DNA from: ZC4RG17 sp036380875
GTDB lineage: Bacteria > Actinomycetota > Acidimicrobiia > Spongiisociales > ZC4RG35
Length of the DNA: 64,000 nucleotides
Assembly: GCA_036380875.1 (NCBI GenBank)
Contig: DASVDX010000001.1
Span: 103,376 to 167,375 of the forward strand
Reading direction: 5' to 3'
Below, piece by piece: positions 48,190-56,421 of this stretch. Made by a program: the position numbers and the translations under genes. How positions within the stretch are numbered: position 1 is the stretch's first letter; every line of letters begins with the position of its first letter. The notes under the pieces were generated by a model. That model was given only the letters and a program-made list of their open reading frames with translations. It had not been told where the DNA came from and did no database searches.

Positions 48190-49830
48190 TCAGACGAGTG
48201 CGTTCCGATAGGCGTAGGCGGTTGCCGCCGTCCTCGAAGGCACTCCGAGCTTCGCCAGGATGTTGGAGACGTGGCGGTCCACCGTCTTCACAGCCAGGTG
48301 CAACTCGTCGGCGATCTCTTGGTTGGTCATGCCGGAAGCGATGAGCCGGAGAACCTCCGTCTCACGGCTCGACAGCCCATGCGTTGGCCGGCCACCGTCA
48401 GCGGAAATGTGCTTCAGCTCGGCGCGTGCACCGAGTCTCTCGAAGATCGAACGGGCCATCTCGAGTTCCATGTCGGCCGCTTCCCTGTCGCCGAGGGAAC
48501 GACACGCTCGGCTCAGAAGCGTCTGCGTGCGCGCCGCTTCGTAGGGGGCATCGAGTCGAATCCACAAGTCGTGGGCTCGGCGGAGCTTTCCGATCGCCGA
48601 TTCGGTATCGCCGCGAGCGAGCATGACGGCACCGCGGGCCCGCTCGGCTTCCGCTTCCAAAGCCGACGTCCCGAACACGCGGACTGCAGCTTCGAGTTCT
48701 GCGGCGCTCCGGTCGGCGTCTTCGATTCGGGATGCCTCGAGCATCACCTCCACGTGGGAACCCAGGAGCGGAAGCCTCCCGACCACATCAGTCCGTTCGG
48801 CTAGCAGCCGGTCGAGCGCGGTTGCCGCGGCTTCGACCCGTCCTTGGTCGAGCCTGAGGAGAGCCAGCCCTGGCTGGGGTTCGTGCCCCGACTCTCGTGC
48901 CCGCCGGTAGGCCTCCTCCGCGCCGCTGGAGTCGCCACGCACCCGGTGGACCTCTCCGAGTTCGTAGAAGGCCCGGCCGGCCATGTGGGCGGCCGACGCT
49001 CGCCCGAATCGATCCGCCGCCCGGCGGGCTTCCGCTTCTGCCTCGGCCCAGTCACCTCGCCGGCGCATGATCATCGAGCGGTGACACAGGCATTGACCGG
49101 TGAAGGTGACCATTCCTCGCTGGCGTCCGCACCATTCCGTGAGGGCCTCTGTCCATTCCTTGGCTCGGGCGAGATCGGCGACCTCTTCACATGCCTCGAT
49201 CAACGAGCAATACACGGTTCCGGCCGCGGCGGGGCTCAGTTCGCCTGAGACGACCGCCACCATGGCCTCGTCGAGCGCCTGGATTCCCGCCGTCACCGAT
49301 CCTCTGCGGATTTGGGCACGTCCGGTGTTGTTGAGGCCGAGTGCGTAGAGGTCCGGGTCACCTCCTGCTCTGTTGCCCTCGACGATCCTCGCGGCGAGGG
49401 CGATCCCGTCCTCGAAACGACGCTCGACAGCGATCAGTCGGAAGGAATCGAACAGATCGCAATAGTCGTTCGCCCGATCGTCGGGTTCAGCCTCTTCGAT
49501 GAGCCGCCGACAGCGGGCGATCCATCCTCCGGCCTGGGCGATGTCTCCGCGGCCCGCGAGCATGTGACTCATCCAGAATCCACAGCGCACGGCGTCCAAT
49601 GAACGACCTGCATCGACGTGGGCACGGTGGGCTGCGGTCATCGCCTCGAGGGCGGTATCGAGCCGTCCGAGCAGAAAGCTGGCAACGGACCACGTCTCCA
49701 AGTCGGCCGCCAGAAAGACTTCCCCGTTCGCTTGCGCATCGACGAACGAGTCGAATGCTTCCTCCCAGGATCGGCGTCGCGCCGCGTCTCGCCCTCGGAC
49801 GAGGTTCTCCTCGTCGGATTGGTTCTGCAC
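48190..49830 (-). CDS. LuxR-type regulator with TPR-like sensor region
   Basis: 546 residues from a GTG at 49830. Residues up to about 470 are helical repeats of TPR type (A-L-E-A-M-T, A-R-A-K-E-W, A-E-A-E-A-R-R-A-A-D-R-F-G). The C-terminal 60 residues are a LuxR/GerE HTH: L-S-S-R-E-T-E-V-L-R-L-I-A-S-G and the recognition helix V-K-T-V-D-R-H-V-S-N-I. There is no P-loop, unlike full MalT/LAL regulators, so the sensor is a bare repeat array. The long upstream open frame is not used: TAGAGT lies 8 bases before the GTG. Target unknown; the flavin monooxygenase downstream is a candidate. Confidence 0.88.
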   Translation of the reverse strand: MQNQSDEENLVRGRDAARRRSWEEAFDSFVDAQANGEVFLAADLETWSVASFLLGRLDTALEAMTAAHRAHVDAGRSLDAVRCGFWMSHMLAGRGDIAQAGGWIARCRRLIEEAEPDDRANDYCDLFDSFRLIAVERRFEDGIALAARIVEGNRAGGDPDLYALGLNNTGRAQIRRGSVTAGIQALDEAMVAVVSGELSPAAAGTVYCSLIEACEEVADLARAKEWTEALTEWCGRQRGMVTFTGQCLCHRSMIMRRRGDWAEAEAEARRAADRFGRASAAHMAGRAFYELGEVHRVRGDSSGAEEAYRRARESGHEPQPGLALLRLDQGRVEAAATALDRLLAERTDVVGRLPLLGSHVEVMLEASRIEDADRSAAELEAAVRVFGTSALEAEAERARGAVMLARGDTESAIGKLRRAHDLWIRLDAPYEAARTQTLLSRACRSLGDREAADMELEMARSIFERLGARAELKHISADGGRPTHGLSSRETEVLRLIASGMTNQEIADELHLAVKTVDRHVSNILAKLGVPSRTAATAYAYRNALV

Positions 49831-49838
49831 TGGGCTCG

Positions 49839-49844
49839 ACTCTA
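49839..49844 (-). promoter_or_regulatory. Leaderless -10 element of LuxR gene
   Basis: TAGAGT on the minus strand, 8 bases before the GTG at 49830. Confidence 0.5.
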
Positions 49845-49883
49845 TCGGCCTGCCCGCGATCGGATCAGCGAGATCGGCGGACG

Positions 49884-50264
49884 TCAGGCGACCAGAGTTG
49901 CCACGTCGACACCGATGCCGACGATGAGCAACACCCACACCACCGCGATGAAGACCGTGTAGCGCCAGCGGAGGCGGTGGTCTGCGAGCCAGAACCGGCG
50001 GAGGCTGTTGTAGCCGAGGACGATCGCCAGCACGGACAAAGCGATGGAGATCGGCGCCGCCACCACGCCCATGAACCCGATCAGCGGCGTGACGATCGGC
50101 ACGAGCAGGTAGGTGATGATGCACCGGATTCCCGAGATGATGATCGAACTGCGCAGCTTGTTCTGAGCGTCGAACACCGCGCCCGGGACCGGGTCGCCTT
50201 CGACCCGCAGCAAGCGCCGCATGAACTGGTCGGCGGCGGGACGCTGGGCGGTCGTCGTGGTCAC
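49884..50264 (-). CDS. Small membrane protein, function unknown
   Basis: 126 residues with three membrane helices (about 42-60, 63-84 and 103-124) after a polar N-terminus (T-T-T-T-A-Q-R-P-A-A-D-Q-F). The loop between helices 2 and 3 is basic (N-S-L-R-R-F-W-L-A-D-H-R-L-R-W-R). I do not recognise the family. GTG start, TAGCAT 8 bases upstream, so probably leaderless. Divergent from icd with a dyad in between. Confidence 0.8.
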   Translation of the reverse strand: MTTTTAQRPAADQFMRRLLRVEGDPVPGAVFDAQNKLRSSIIISGIRCIITYLLVPIVTPLIGFMGVVAAPISIALSVLAIVLGYNSLRRFWLADHRLRWRYTVFIAVVWVLLIVGIGVDVATLVA

Positions 50265-50272
50265 GGAAGCGA

Positions 50273-50278
50273 ATGCTA
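50273..50278 (-). promoter_or_regulatory. Leaderless -10 element of small membrane gene
   Basis: TAGCAT on the minus strand, 8 bases before the GTG at 50264. Confidence 0.5.
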
Positions 50279-50298
50279 GGCCCGTTCCAATACGAGCC

Positions 50299-50328
50299 GA
50301 ACCGACGCTCGGTCGGTTCCTGTACCCT
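50299..50328 (+). promoter_or_regulatory. icd promoter with 21-bp dyad
   Basis: GAACCGAC-GCTCG-GTCGGTTC (50299-50319) is a perfect 8-bp dyad placed just before the -10 TACCCT (50323-50328), over the -35 region. The leader of about 32 bases carries CCAGGAG before the icd ATG. The dyad fits an operator for a repressor or activator of isocitrate dehydrogenase. Confidence 0.6.
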
Positions 50329-50366
50329 GCCGGGCACTGACGTTCACAGCCACCAGGAGTTTCAAC

Positions 50367-51569
50367 ATGCCCTCTTCGATCACCATGGGGCCTGACGGCC
50401 TCCAGGTCCCCGACGATCCGATCATCCCCTTCATCGAAGGTGACGGAACGGGTCCCGACATCTGGGCCGCCTCCGTGCGGGTATTCGACGCCGCCGTAGA
50501 AAAGGCCTACGGCGGAGAGCGCCGCCTGGTGTGGAAAGAGGTGCTGGCGGGGGAGAAGGCCTACAACGAAACCGGATCCTGGCTCCCCGACGAGACGGTC
50601 GATGCGTTTCGTGAGTATCTCGTCGGCATCAAGGGCCCGCTCACGACCCCGGTGGGCGGCGGCATCCGTTCCCTCAACGTCGCGCTACGCCAGACCCTCG
50701 ACCTGTACGCCTGTGTCCGCCCCGTGCGCTGGTTCCAGGGCGTGCCCTCGCCGGTCAAGCAACCGGAGCTGGTCGACATGGTGATCTTCCGTGAGAACAC
50801 GGAGGACGTCTACGCCGGAAAGGAACTCGAGGCCAACAGCGACGGTGCCCGCAAGCTCCTCCAGTTCCTCGACGAGGAGTTCGGCTGGGAGATCCGCCCG
50901 GACTCGGGCATCGGCATCAAGCCCGTCTCGATCACCGGCTCCAAGCGGCTCATCCGCGCTGCCATCAACTACGCCCTCGCCAACAACCGCAAGTCGGTGA
51001 CCCTGATCCACAAGGGCAACATCATGAAGTTCACCGAGGGCGCCTTCCGCAACTGGGGCTACGAGCTGGTCGAGGAGGAGTTCTCCGACGTCGCCGTCTC
51101 CTGGGAGGCCTGCGGCGGAGAGCCCGGTGACAAGCTGCTGGTCCAGGACGTCATTGCCGACGCCTTCCTCCAGCAGATCCTCACCAGGCCCGCCAACTAC
51201 GACGTCATCGCCACGATGAACCTCAACGGCGACTACATCTCCGACGCCCTCGCTGCCCAGGTCGGTGGCATCGGTATCGCCCCCGGCGGGAACATCAACT
51301 ACGACAACGGCTACGCCGTCTTCGAGGCCACTCACGGCACCGCCCCCAAGTACGCCGGCCAGGACAAGGTGAATCCGGGCTCGGTCATCCTCTCCGGCGA
51401 GATGATGCTGCGCTACATCGGCTGGAACGAAGCGGCCGATCTGATCATCTCCGCCCTCGAGTCGACGATCGCCGACAAGATCGTCACCTACGACTTCGCC
51501 CGCCTCATGGAAGGCGCCACCGAGGTCAAGACCTCCGAGTTCGGCTCCGCCATCATCGAGCGGATGTGA
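50367..51569 (+). CDS. icd: Isocitrate dehydrogenase (NADP-type, homodimeric)
   Basis: TCA-cycle enzyme giving 2-oxoglutarate, CO2 and reduced cofactor. 400 residues of the eukaryote-like homodimeric subfamily: P-F-I-E-G-D-G-T-G-P-D near 22, the substrate loop S-L-N-V-A-L-R-Q near 103, V-I-F-R-E-N-T-E-D-V-Y-A-G near 138, metal aspartates in N-L-N-G-D-Y-I-S-D near 287 and A-T-H-G-T-A-P-K-Y near 320. Length and motifs are normal. The open leader with CCAGGAG contrasts with the leaderless genes around it. Ten bases from the convergent antiporter gene. Confidence 0.95.
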   Translation: MPSSITMGPDGLQVPDDPIIPFIEGDGTGPDIWAASVRVFDAAVEKAYGGERRLVWKEVLAGEKAYNETGSWLPDETVDAFREYLVGIKGPLTTPVGGGIRSLNVALRQTLDLYACVRPVRWFQGVPSPVKQPELVDMVIFRENTEDVYAGKELEANSDGARKLLQFLDEEFGWEIRPDSGIGIKPVSITGSKRLIRAAINYALANNRKSVTLIHKGNIMKFTEGAFRNWGYELVEEEFSDVAVSWEACGGEPGDKLLVQDVIADAFLQQILTRPANYDVIATMNLNGDYISDALAAQVGGIGIAPGGNINYDNGYAVFEATHGTAPKYAGQDKVNPGSVILSGEMMLRYIGWNEAADLIISALESTIADKIVTYDFARLMEGATEVKTSEFGSAIIERM

Positions 51570-51578
51570 GGCAGGTCG

Positions 51579-53696
51579 TCAGCTGTTGACGACCGCTACC
51601 GGGCAAGGCGCGTGACGGACGAGGAACTCCACCCGGGGGCCTAGGTGGAGACGGCTGGTTCCGGCCCGGACGCTCGTGCCCAACACGAGCAGGTCGGGCT
51701 GAAACTCCTCGATGGCGGCCATGATCCCCGACTCGGGGTCGTCGGCCCGGCGGATGTGGGTGGCCGCCACCTTGCCGAGCGCCAAGCCGACCTTCTCCAT
51801 CTCGGCGGTCACCTCGATGGCCAGGTCGCCGCGGGGGACTCCCGGCGAGGGGGTGACTATGTGGATGGCGGTCATCTCGACGTCCTCGTCGGCCATGGCG
51901 AAGGCCAGTTCCGCCGCCCGCCGGGAGGCAGCGGTGCCGTTGACCGGCACGAGGATCCGGCGGGGTCGCCAGTCCTCGTCGTTGGCCACCCCGCGCACGA
52001 GCATCGTCGGGCACGGGGCCAGTTTGACCAGGTCGTCGATGACGTCGCTGAAGAGGCTCTGGCGGGTCGCCCGAGCCGTAGGGGTTCCGAGGACCATCAG
52101 GTCGTAGTCGCTCTCCGCCTCCCGGAGGATGGCTGAGACGGGATCGTCGGACACCACTGCCCGGGTCGACACGTCCTCGCCTTCGAAGATCTCTTTCAGC
52201 TGACCGAGTTGCCGCTGGGTGATCGAGCGTTGCTCGGCGGTGGTCACCGCCATCAGAGTGATGCTCATGTCCTGGAGCTCGCCCAATTGACGCAGCAGGG
52301 TGGCCTGCATCTCCCGGGTGTAGCCGGGCGAGTCGATGCCCGGCCGCACAGGGACGAGGACCCGGCGGATGCTCCCGACGAACGAGCCTTCGAGCGCCCG
52401 CTCCTTCAGCAAGCGGGTCGCCTCCTCTTCGTCGAGTTCCACCCGACGGATCGTGAACCGCAAGGCGATGGGGGTCATGATCGAGGTGGCGACCGCCATC
52501 ACCACGATGATCGAGAACATCTCCTGGGTGAGGATTCCGAGGGAGAGGCCGATCGAGGCGACGATGATCTCGAGGGCGCCGCGGGCGTTGAGGCCGGCCC
52601 CATAGGCCAGTGACGACCACATGTCCTGCTTGGCGAGGTAGCGGGCGCCCAGGTAGGCCCCGACCACTTTCGAGGCCGTGGCCACCGCCACGACCGCGGC
52701 GGTGACGGCGAGGAGCCGCGGCTCGATGATCGCCGACACGTCGACCTTGAGACCCGACACGGCGAAGAAGATCGGGGCGAAGATCCCGAGGGCGATCCCT
52801 TCGAGTTTGTGGACCGTATCGGGCTGGAGGCGGGTGGAGCGCCCGAAGAGGATGCCGATGGCGAACGCCCCCAACACCGGCTCCAGGTGGAGCGCCTGGG
52901 TGAAAGCGCCCCAGGCGAAGGCGAGGACGACAACCAGTGTGAGCATGTGATCCGGGCCGCGGAACCGGTCCTGGACGAACACGAGGCCGCGGTTGACGAG
53001 CCACTGCCCGACAGTGACGGTGGAGAGGAGAAAGACGAGCACGACCCCCAGCGTGCGCACGACTATCCCGCCCGTCAGGGCTTCGGCCGAGGCCAATGCG
53101 GTGACGAGACCGAGCAGAGTCCAGCCGGTGATGTCGGCGATCATGCCCGAGGCGAGGAGTGTCTGGCCGATGTCGCGGCGCATCAGGTCCAGGTCCATCA
53201 GCACCTTGGCGAGCACCGGGATCGCCGAGATCGACAGGGCCGTGGCGAAGAAGAGCGCGAACACCGTCCGCTGCTCGGGCGCTCCGACGAGGTCTATCGG
53301 CAGGGCATAGGCGAGGGCCAGACTGGCGACGAACGGGATGACGAGGCTCCCGACCGCCACCCCCAAGGCGGTGCGGGATTTGCGTCGGATCAGGTCCAGA
53401 TCGGTTTCGAGTCCGGTCACGACGAGGAGGAACATCACGCCGAGCAGCGAGATGACCTCGAGAAGGTTGCCCTGCACCGGGGTCTGGGGATAGATCCACC
53501 GCCCGATCTGGGGGACGAGGCCCGCCAGCAACGAGGGGCCCAGCACGACACCGGCGAGGATCTCGCCGATCACCGACGGTTGTCCGAGTCGGTTGAAGAG
53601 GCCACCCAGAAGGCGCGCCACGAGAAGCAAGACGGCGATCTGGATGACGAGTTGCAGTACTTCGTTGTGAGACGCCGCAGTGAACGTCTCGAGCAT
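51579..53696 (-). CDS. CPA2-type cation/proton antiporter with two universal-stress-protein domains
   Basis: 705 residues. Residues 1-385 form a 12-helix sodium/proton-exchanger domain (G-E-I-L-A-G-V-V-L-G-P near residue 44, G-L-N-A-R-G-A-L-E near 361). Two USP domains follow, about 430-565 and 575-705, each with late V-L-G-T or V-R-G-V strands; the second has I-L-V-P-V-N-G-T. The USP part could bind ATP or another nucleotide and gate the channel. ATG at 53696 has AAGGAG 8 bases upstream. A complete c-di-AMP riboswitch precedes it, which argues for a potassium or sodium homeostasis role. Convergent with icd. Confidence 0.93.
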   Translation of the reverse strand: MLETFTAASHNEVLQLVIQIAVLLLVARLLGGLFNRLGQPSVIGEILAGVVLGPSLLAGLVPQIGRWIYPQTPVQGNLLEVISLLGVMFLLVVTGLETDLDLIRRKSRTALGVAVGSLVIPFVASLALAYALPIDLVGAPEQRTVFALFFATALSISAIPVLAKVLMDLDLMRRDIGQTLLASGMIADITGWTLLGLVTALASAEALTGGIVVRTLGVVLVFLLSTVTVGQWLVNRGLVFVQDRFRGPDHMLTLVVVLAFAWGAFTQALHLEPVLGAFAIGILFGRSTRLQPDTVHKLEGIALGIFAPIFFAVSGLKVDVSAIIEPRLLAVTAAVVAVATASKVVGAYLGARYLAKQDMWSSLAYGAGLNARGALEIIVASIGLSLGILTQEMFSIIVVMAVATSIMTPIALRFTIRRVELDEEEATRLLKERALEGSFVGSIRRVLVPVRPGIDSPGYTREMQATLLRQLGELQDMSITLMAVTTAEQRSITQRQLGQLKEIFEGEDVSTRAVVSDDPVSAILREAESDYDLMVLGTPTARATRQSLFSDVIDDLVKLAPCPTMLVRGVANDEDWRPRRILVPVNGTAASRRAAELAFAMADEDVEMTAIHIVTPSPGVPRGDLAIEVTAEMEKVGLALGKVAATHIRRADDPESGIMAAIEEFQPDLLVLGTSVRAGTSRLHLGPRVEFLVRHAPCPVAVVNS

Positions 53697-53713
53697 GCTC
53701 GGTCTCCTTCCGG

Positions 53714-53840
53714 ATACGCCTTGGGGGTTAGCTGACGGGCTCGGGCTGGAAGGTTGCCCTACCCGGCGGAGCCGGGATTCGCCCCGAGGGGTTGTGGGTC
53801 CCCCCACCCGGCATCTGGCCGGGTTCGGCGTGGACGGAGC
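53714..53840 (-). promoter_or_regulatory. c-di-AMP riboswitch (ydaO-yuaA class)
   Basis: Reading the minus strand from about 53835, the conserved landmarks of the class appear in order: CGCCGAACCC, GGGGGGACCCA, GGGGCGAATCCC, TAGGGCAACCTTCC, GCCCGAGCCCGTCAGCTAAC and a closing AAGGCGT that pairs with ACGCC at the 5' end (P1). The aptamer ends 12 bases before GGAAGGAGA and the antiporter ATG. Members of this class bind c-di-AMP and usually switch expression off; they control potassium transporters and wall hydrolases. No intrinsic terminator is visible, so control by ribosome-site occlusion or Rho is possible. Confidence 0.92.
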
Positions 53841-53846
53841 ATGATA
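53841..53846 (-). promoter_or_regulatory. -10 element of riboswitch-antiporter transcript
   Basis: TATCAT on the minus strand, about 7 bases before the first base of the aptamer, so the mRNA starts with the riboswitch. Confidence 0.6.
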
Positions 53847-53876
53847 CCCCCGGTCCCGGTGCCACCCGGGATCGGG

Positions 53877-54083
53877 TCAGTCGAGGAGACGAGGGAGGCG
53901 GCTGCGGGCGAACCACGCCACGACGGCGGAGACGGCGACCCAGGCCAGCATCTGCGGCGCCTTGAAGGTGATGGTGGCGGCCACGCAGATCAGCCCGAGA
54001 ATGACGGCGGCCACCAGGGTGGCGCGCACGACGATGGCATACAGACGGTTCACGGAAACCCTTCGATTCGTACGCCGATTCAT
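53877..54083 (-). CDS. Small membrane protein
   Basis: 68 residues from ATG 54083: a basic head (N-R-R-T-N-R-R-V-S-V-N-R), two membrane helices (about 18-37 and 42-58) and a basic end (R-S-R-L-P-R-L-L-D). Hypothetical. It lies between the riboswitch promoter and mdh, divergent from mdh. The basic head and hydrophobic pattern make it a believable gene, but no family is recognised. Confidence 0.65.
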   Translation of the reverse strand: MNRRTNRRVSVNRLYAIVVRATLVAAVILGLICVAATITFKAPQMLAWVAVSAVVAWFARSRLPRLLD

Positions 54084-54130
54084 CGGCACGAACGGGGGTG
54101 CCGCTTGAGAGGCCGATCGTCCCAGACCAC

Positions 54131-54136
54131 TACCCT
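54131..54136 (+). promoter_or_regulatory. Leaderless -10 element of mdh
   Basis: TACCCT, 7 bases before the mdh ATG, with no ribosome site. TTGAGA at 54105-54110 is a possible but widely spaced -35. Confidence 0.6.
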
Positions 54137-54143
54137 CCGCCCC

Positions 54144-55130
54144 ATGAAATCACCGAAACGAGTAGCCGTCACCGGTGCGGCCGGACAGATCGGTTACAGC
54201 CTGTTGTTCAGGATCGCGGCCGGTGAGATGCTCGGGCCCGACCAGCCCGTCATCCTCCAGATGCTGGAGATCCCACCGGCGATGGACGCCCTCCAGGGCG
54301 TGGTCATGGAACTCGAGGACTGTGCCTTTCCGCTCCTCGCCGGGATGGTGACGACGACCGACCCGCGTGAAGCCTTCGCCGACGCCGACGTCGCCCTCCT
54401 CGTGGGGGCCATGCCGCGCAAGGAAGGCATGCAGCGCAGCGACCTGCTGGAGGCCAACGGCGCCATCTTCAAGCCCCAGGGCGAGGCCCTCTCCGAGGTG
54501 GCGTCGCGAGATGTCAAGGTGCTGGTGGTCGGCAACCCGGCCAACACCAACGCCCTGATCGCCCTCAACAACGCCAAGGACCTGGATCCTCGCCAGTTCA
54601 CGGCGATGACCCGTCTGGACCACAACCGAGCGCTGAGCCAGCTCTCGAAGAAGACCGGAGTGCCGGTCAGCGAGATCCGCAAGATGACGATCTGGGGCAA
54701 CCATTCGTCGACGCAGTATCCGGACTTGTTCCACTGCGAGATCGACGGACGCTCCGCTTACGAGGTGGTGGGTGACCACACGTGGGTGGAGGAGACCTTC
54801 ATCCCCACGGTGGCGGAGCGAGGTGCCGCCATCATCCGGGCCCGGGGTGCTTCGTCGGCGGCTTCGGCCGCCAATGCCGCCATCGACCACATACGCGACT
54901 GGGTGCTCGGCACGCCCGAGAACGACTGGGTTTCGATGGCGGTCCCGTCGGACGGCTCGTACGGCGTCCCGGAGGGTTTGGTGTCCTCGTTCCCCTGCGT
55001 CTGCCGCGACGGCGAGTGGCAGATCGTGCAGGATCTCGAGATCGATGACTGGTCCCGCGAGCGCATCGACGCCTCCGTCGCCGAGCTCGAAGCCGAGCGC
55101 GAAGCGGTCCGGCAACTGGGTCTGGCATGA
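54144..55130 (+). CDS. mdh: Malate dehydrogenase (cytosolic-type)
   Basis: Oxidises malate to oxaloacetate with NAD. 328 residues of the cytosolic-malate-dehydrogenase subfamily: T-G-A-A-G-Q-I-G-Y near residue 10 (NAD), the loop G-A-M-P-R-K-E-G-M-Q-R near 87 with the mobile arginine, N-P-A-N-T-N near 130, and the catalytic histidine in W-G-N-H-S-S near 187. Start ATG at 54144 is fixed by the -10 box 7 bases upstream; the open frame reaches back to 53754 but overlaps the divergent genes. With sucCD and icd it brings four TCA functions into one 50-kb stretch. Confidence 0.96.
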   Translation: MKSPKRVAVTGAAGQIGYSLLFRIAAGEMLGPDQPVILQMLEIPPAMDALQGVVMELEDCAFPLLAGMVTTTDPREAFADADVALLVGAMPRKEGMQRSDLLEANGAIFKPQGEALSEVASRDVKVLVVGNPANTNALIALNNAKDLDPRQFTAMTRLDHNRALSQLSKKTGVPVSEIRKMTIWGNHSSTQYPDLFHCEIDGRSAYEVVGDHTWVEETFIPTVAERGAAIIRARGASSAASAANAAIDHIRDWVLGTPENDWVSMAVPSDGSYGVPEGLVSSFPCVCRDGEWQIVQDLEIDDWSRERIDASVAELEAEREAVRQLGLA

Positions 55131-55149
55131 CCCGCGGAGCCTTGTGTGC

Positions 55150-55178
55150 TTGCAGTTGAGCCTCTATCCGGCCAGAAT
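55150..55178 (+). promoter_or_regulatory. Promoter of HU gene
   Basis: TTGCAG (55150-55155), 17-base spacer, CAGAAT (55173-55178). Leader of about 30 bases with CAAGGAGGAG before the ATG. Confidence 0.45.
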
Positions 55179-55215
55179 CACATTTCTGTAGTTCGATCTC
55201 CAAGGAGGAGACCTC

Positions 55216-55488
55216 ATGAACAAGTCTGAGCTTGTGGAGGCCGTAGCCGCTGCCACGAACTCCAGCAAGAGCGAGGCGCAGGCCAGCGTGGACGCCGTGA
55301 TCAACGCCATCACGGATGCGCTCAAGAAGGGTGACAAGGTTTCATTGACCGGTTTCGGGACCTTCGAGGTGCGGAATCGTGCCGCCCGCACGGCCCGCAA
55401 TCCCCAGACGGGAGAAACCATTCAGGTCAAGGCCTCCAAGGCTCCGGCTTTCAAGGCAGGCAAGGCCCTGAAGGACGCCGTCAACTGA
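55216..55488 (+). CDS. hup: HU-family DNA-binding protein
   Basis: 90-residue nucleoid protein: M-N-K-S-E-L-V-E-A-V-A dimer helix, G-F-G-T-F-E-V-R-N-R-A-A-R-T-A-R-N-P-Q-T-G-E beta-arm that inserts in the minor groove, and K-A-x-K-A-P-x-F-K-A-G-K-A-L-K-D at the end. Plain HU of normal length, without the long Lys/Ala-rich tail of mycobacterial HupB. Very strong ribosome site (AAGGAGGAG). A good terminator follows. Highly expressed, monocistronic. Confidence 0.96.
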   Translation: MNKSELVEAVAAATNSSKSEAQASVDAVINAITDALKKGDKVSLTGFGTFEVRNRAARTARNPQTGETIQVKASKAPAFKAGKALKDAVN

Positions 55489-55509
55489 ACTGAGCTACAG
55501 AGCTGGATG

Positions 55510-55542
55510 AAAGGCCCTCACCAAGCGGTGGGGGTCTTTCTT
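55510..55542 (+). terminator. Terminator of HU gene
   Basis: AAAGGCCCTCACC and GGTGGGGGTCTTT form a 13-bp stem with two G-T pairs and an AAGC loop; TCTTTCTTC follows. It may serve the convergent gene ending at 55542 too. Confidence 0.85.
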
Positions 55543-56264
55543 CATGCAGCGATCGGCCCGGCGACGAACGCCCTCACCGCACCGGCGTCGCCTTCGATCG
55601 CGATGTCGGGGTCGTCCAACGGGATGCGTTTCCAGAGAGCGAGCAATAGCTGCTCGGCCGGTCCCGAGAGGACTCCGATAGGCGAGACCTCCTCCGTCGT
55701 CAGGTCGACACGCCCCGGCTTGTCGGCGGGCACCAGCGTCCAGGCGGATCCGGTGTCCGTGGTCCGGACGACGAGCGGTCCGGCGAGCACCTGCTTTCCC
55801 CTCGCCCGGGTGAAGGTGTGGAACAACTCGTCGATGCCGTCATCGGCGAACTCGGTGGCGATGGGTGTGAGGTCACCGGCGGCGGCTTCCACGTCCCAGC
55901 GGTGCATGGTCGTCTCGTGAGCCTGCCTCCGGTGCCACCAGAAGACCGTCTCTTGGCTCCCGCGGCTGAAGTTGGGGCAGGGCTCTTTCGGGTCGACACC
56001 CAACAAGGTGTCCACCAACTCCTGGGCGCCCTCGTCGAACCAACTCAGGAGCGCCTCGCCCGTGTGCTGCCCGTCGACGTGGCTGCCTTCGAGGAGGCGC
56101 GTCCTCACCGTGCGGGCCGCCCAACGGTGCACACCGCCGAGGTGGGCCACCACGCTTTCCATGGTCCAACCAGGAATGTGAGGCACCGGGGCAGTGAGAG
56201 GGCCGCGGCGGGCGACCTCGCTGATCCGCCTGCTTTCGGCGGCGACTACGTCGACGTATTCCAC
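55542..56264 (-). CDS. Maleylpyruvate isomerase-family, mycothiol-dependent-type protein
   Basis: 240 residues of the DinB-like four-helix-bundle family found mainly in actinobacteria (MDMPI N-terminal domain), with the metal-binding pattern V-V-A-H-L-G-G-V-H-R-W near residue 40 and R-R-Q-A-H-E-T-T-M-H-R-W-D near residue 128, followed by a small sterol-carrier-like C-terminal domain. Known members are mycothiol-dependent isomerases or transferases; most are uncharacterised. GTG at 56264 chosen because TAACTT lies 7 bases upstream. Tail to tail with HU. Confidence 0.87.
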   Translation of the reverse strand: MEYVDVVAAESRRISEVARRGPLTAPVPHIPGWTMESVVAHLGGVHRWAARTVRTRLLEGSHVDGQHTGEALLSWFDEGAQELVDTLLGVDPKEPCPNFSRGSQETVFWWHRRQAHETTMHRWDVEAAAGDLTPIATEFADDGIDELFHTFTRARGKQVLAGPLVVRTTDTGSAWTLVPADKPGRVDLTTEEVSPIGVLSGPAEQLLLALWKRIPLDDPDIAIEGDAGAVRAFVAGPIAA

Positions 56265-56271
56265 GGATGCC

Positions 56272-56277
56272 AAGTTA
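56272..56277 (-). promoter_or_regulatory. Leaderless -10 element of MDMPI-type gene
   Basis: TAACTT on the minus strand, 7 bases before the GTG at 56264. Confidence 0.5.
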
Positions 56278-56421
56278 CGTTCTGGCGAGGACGGTCGGCG
56301 TGCGAAGCGGGAGAACGCGAAAAGCAACCCAGAGATTTGGTGCGAACTCGACCGCATCCGCAGGCCCCGCGCCGTAAGTTGCACGCGTTGGGAGGCACTG
56401 GACGGCGACAGGAGGGGCCGT

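Noticed and set aside
48190..50337. 715-codon version of the LuxR gene
   Set aside because: The extra N-terminus overlaps the 49884-50264 gene on the same strand in another frame, is Arg/Pro-rich, and a -10 box precedes the GTG at 49830.
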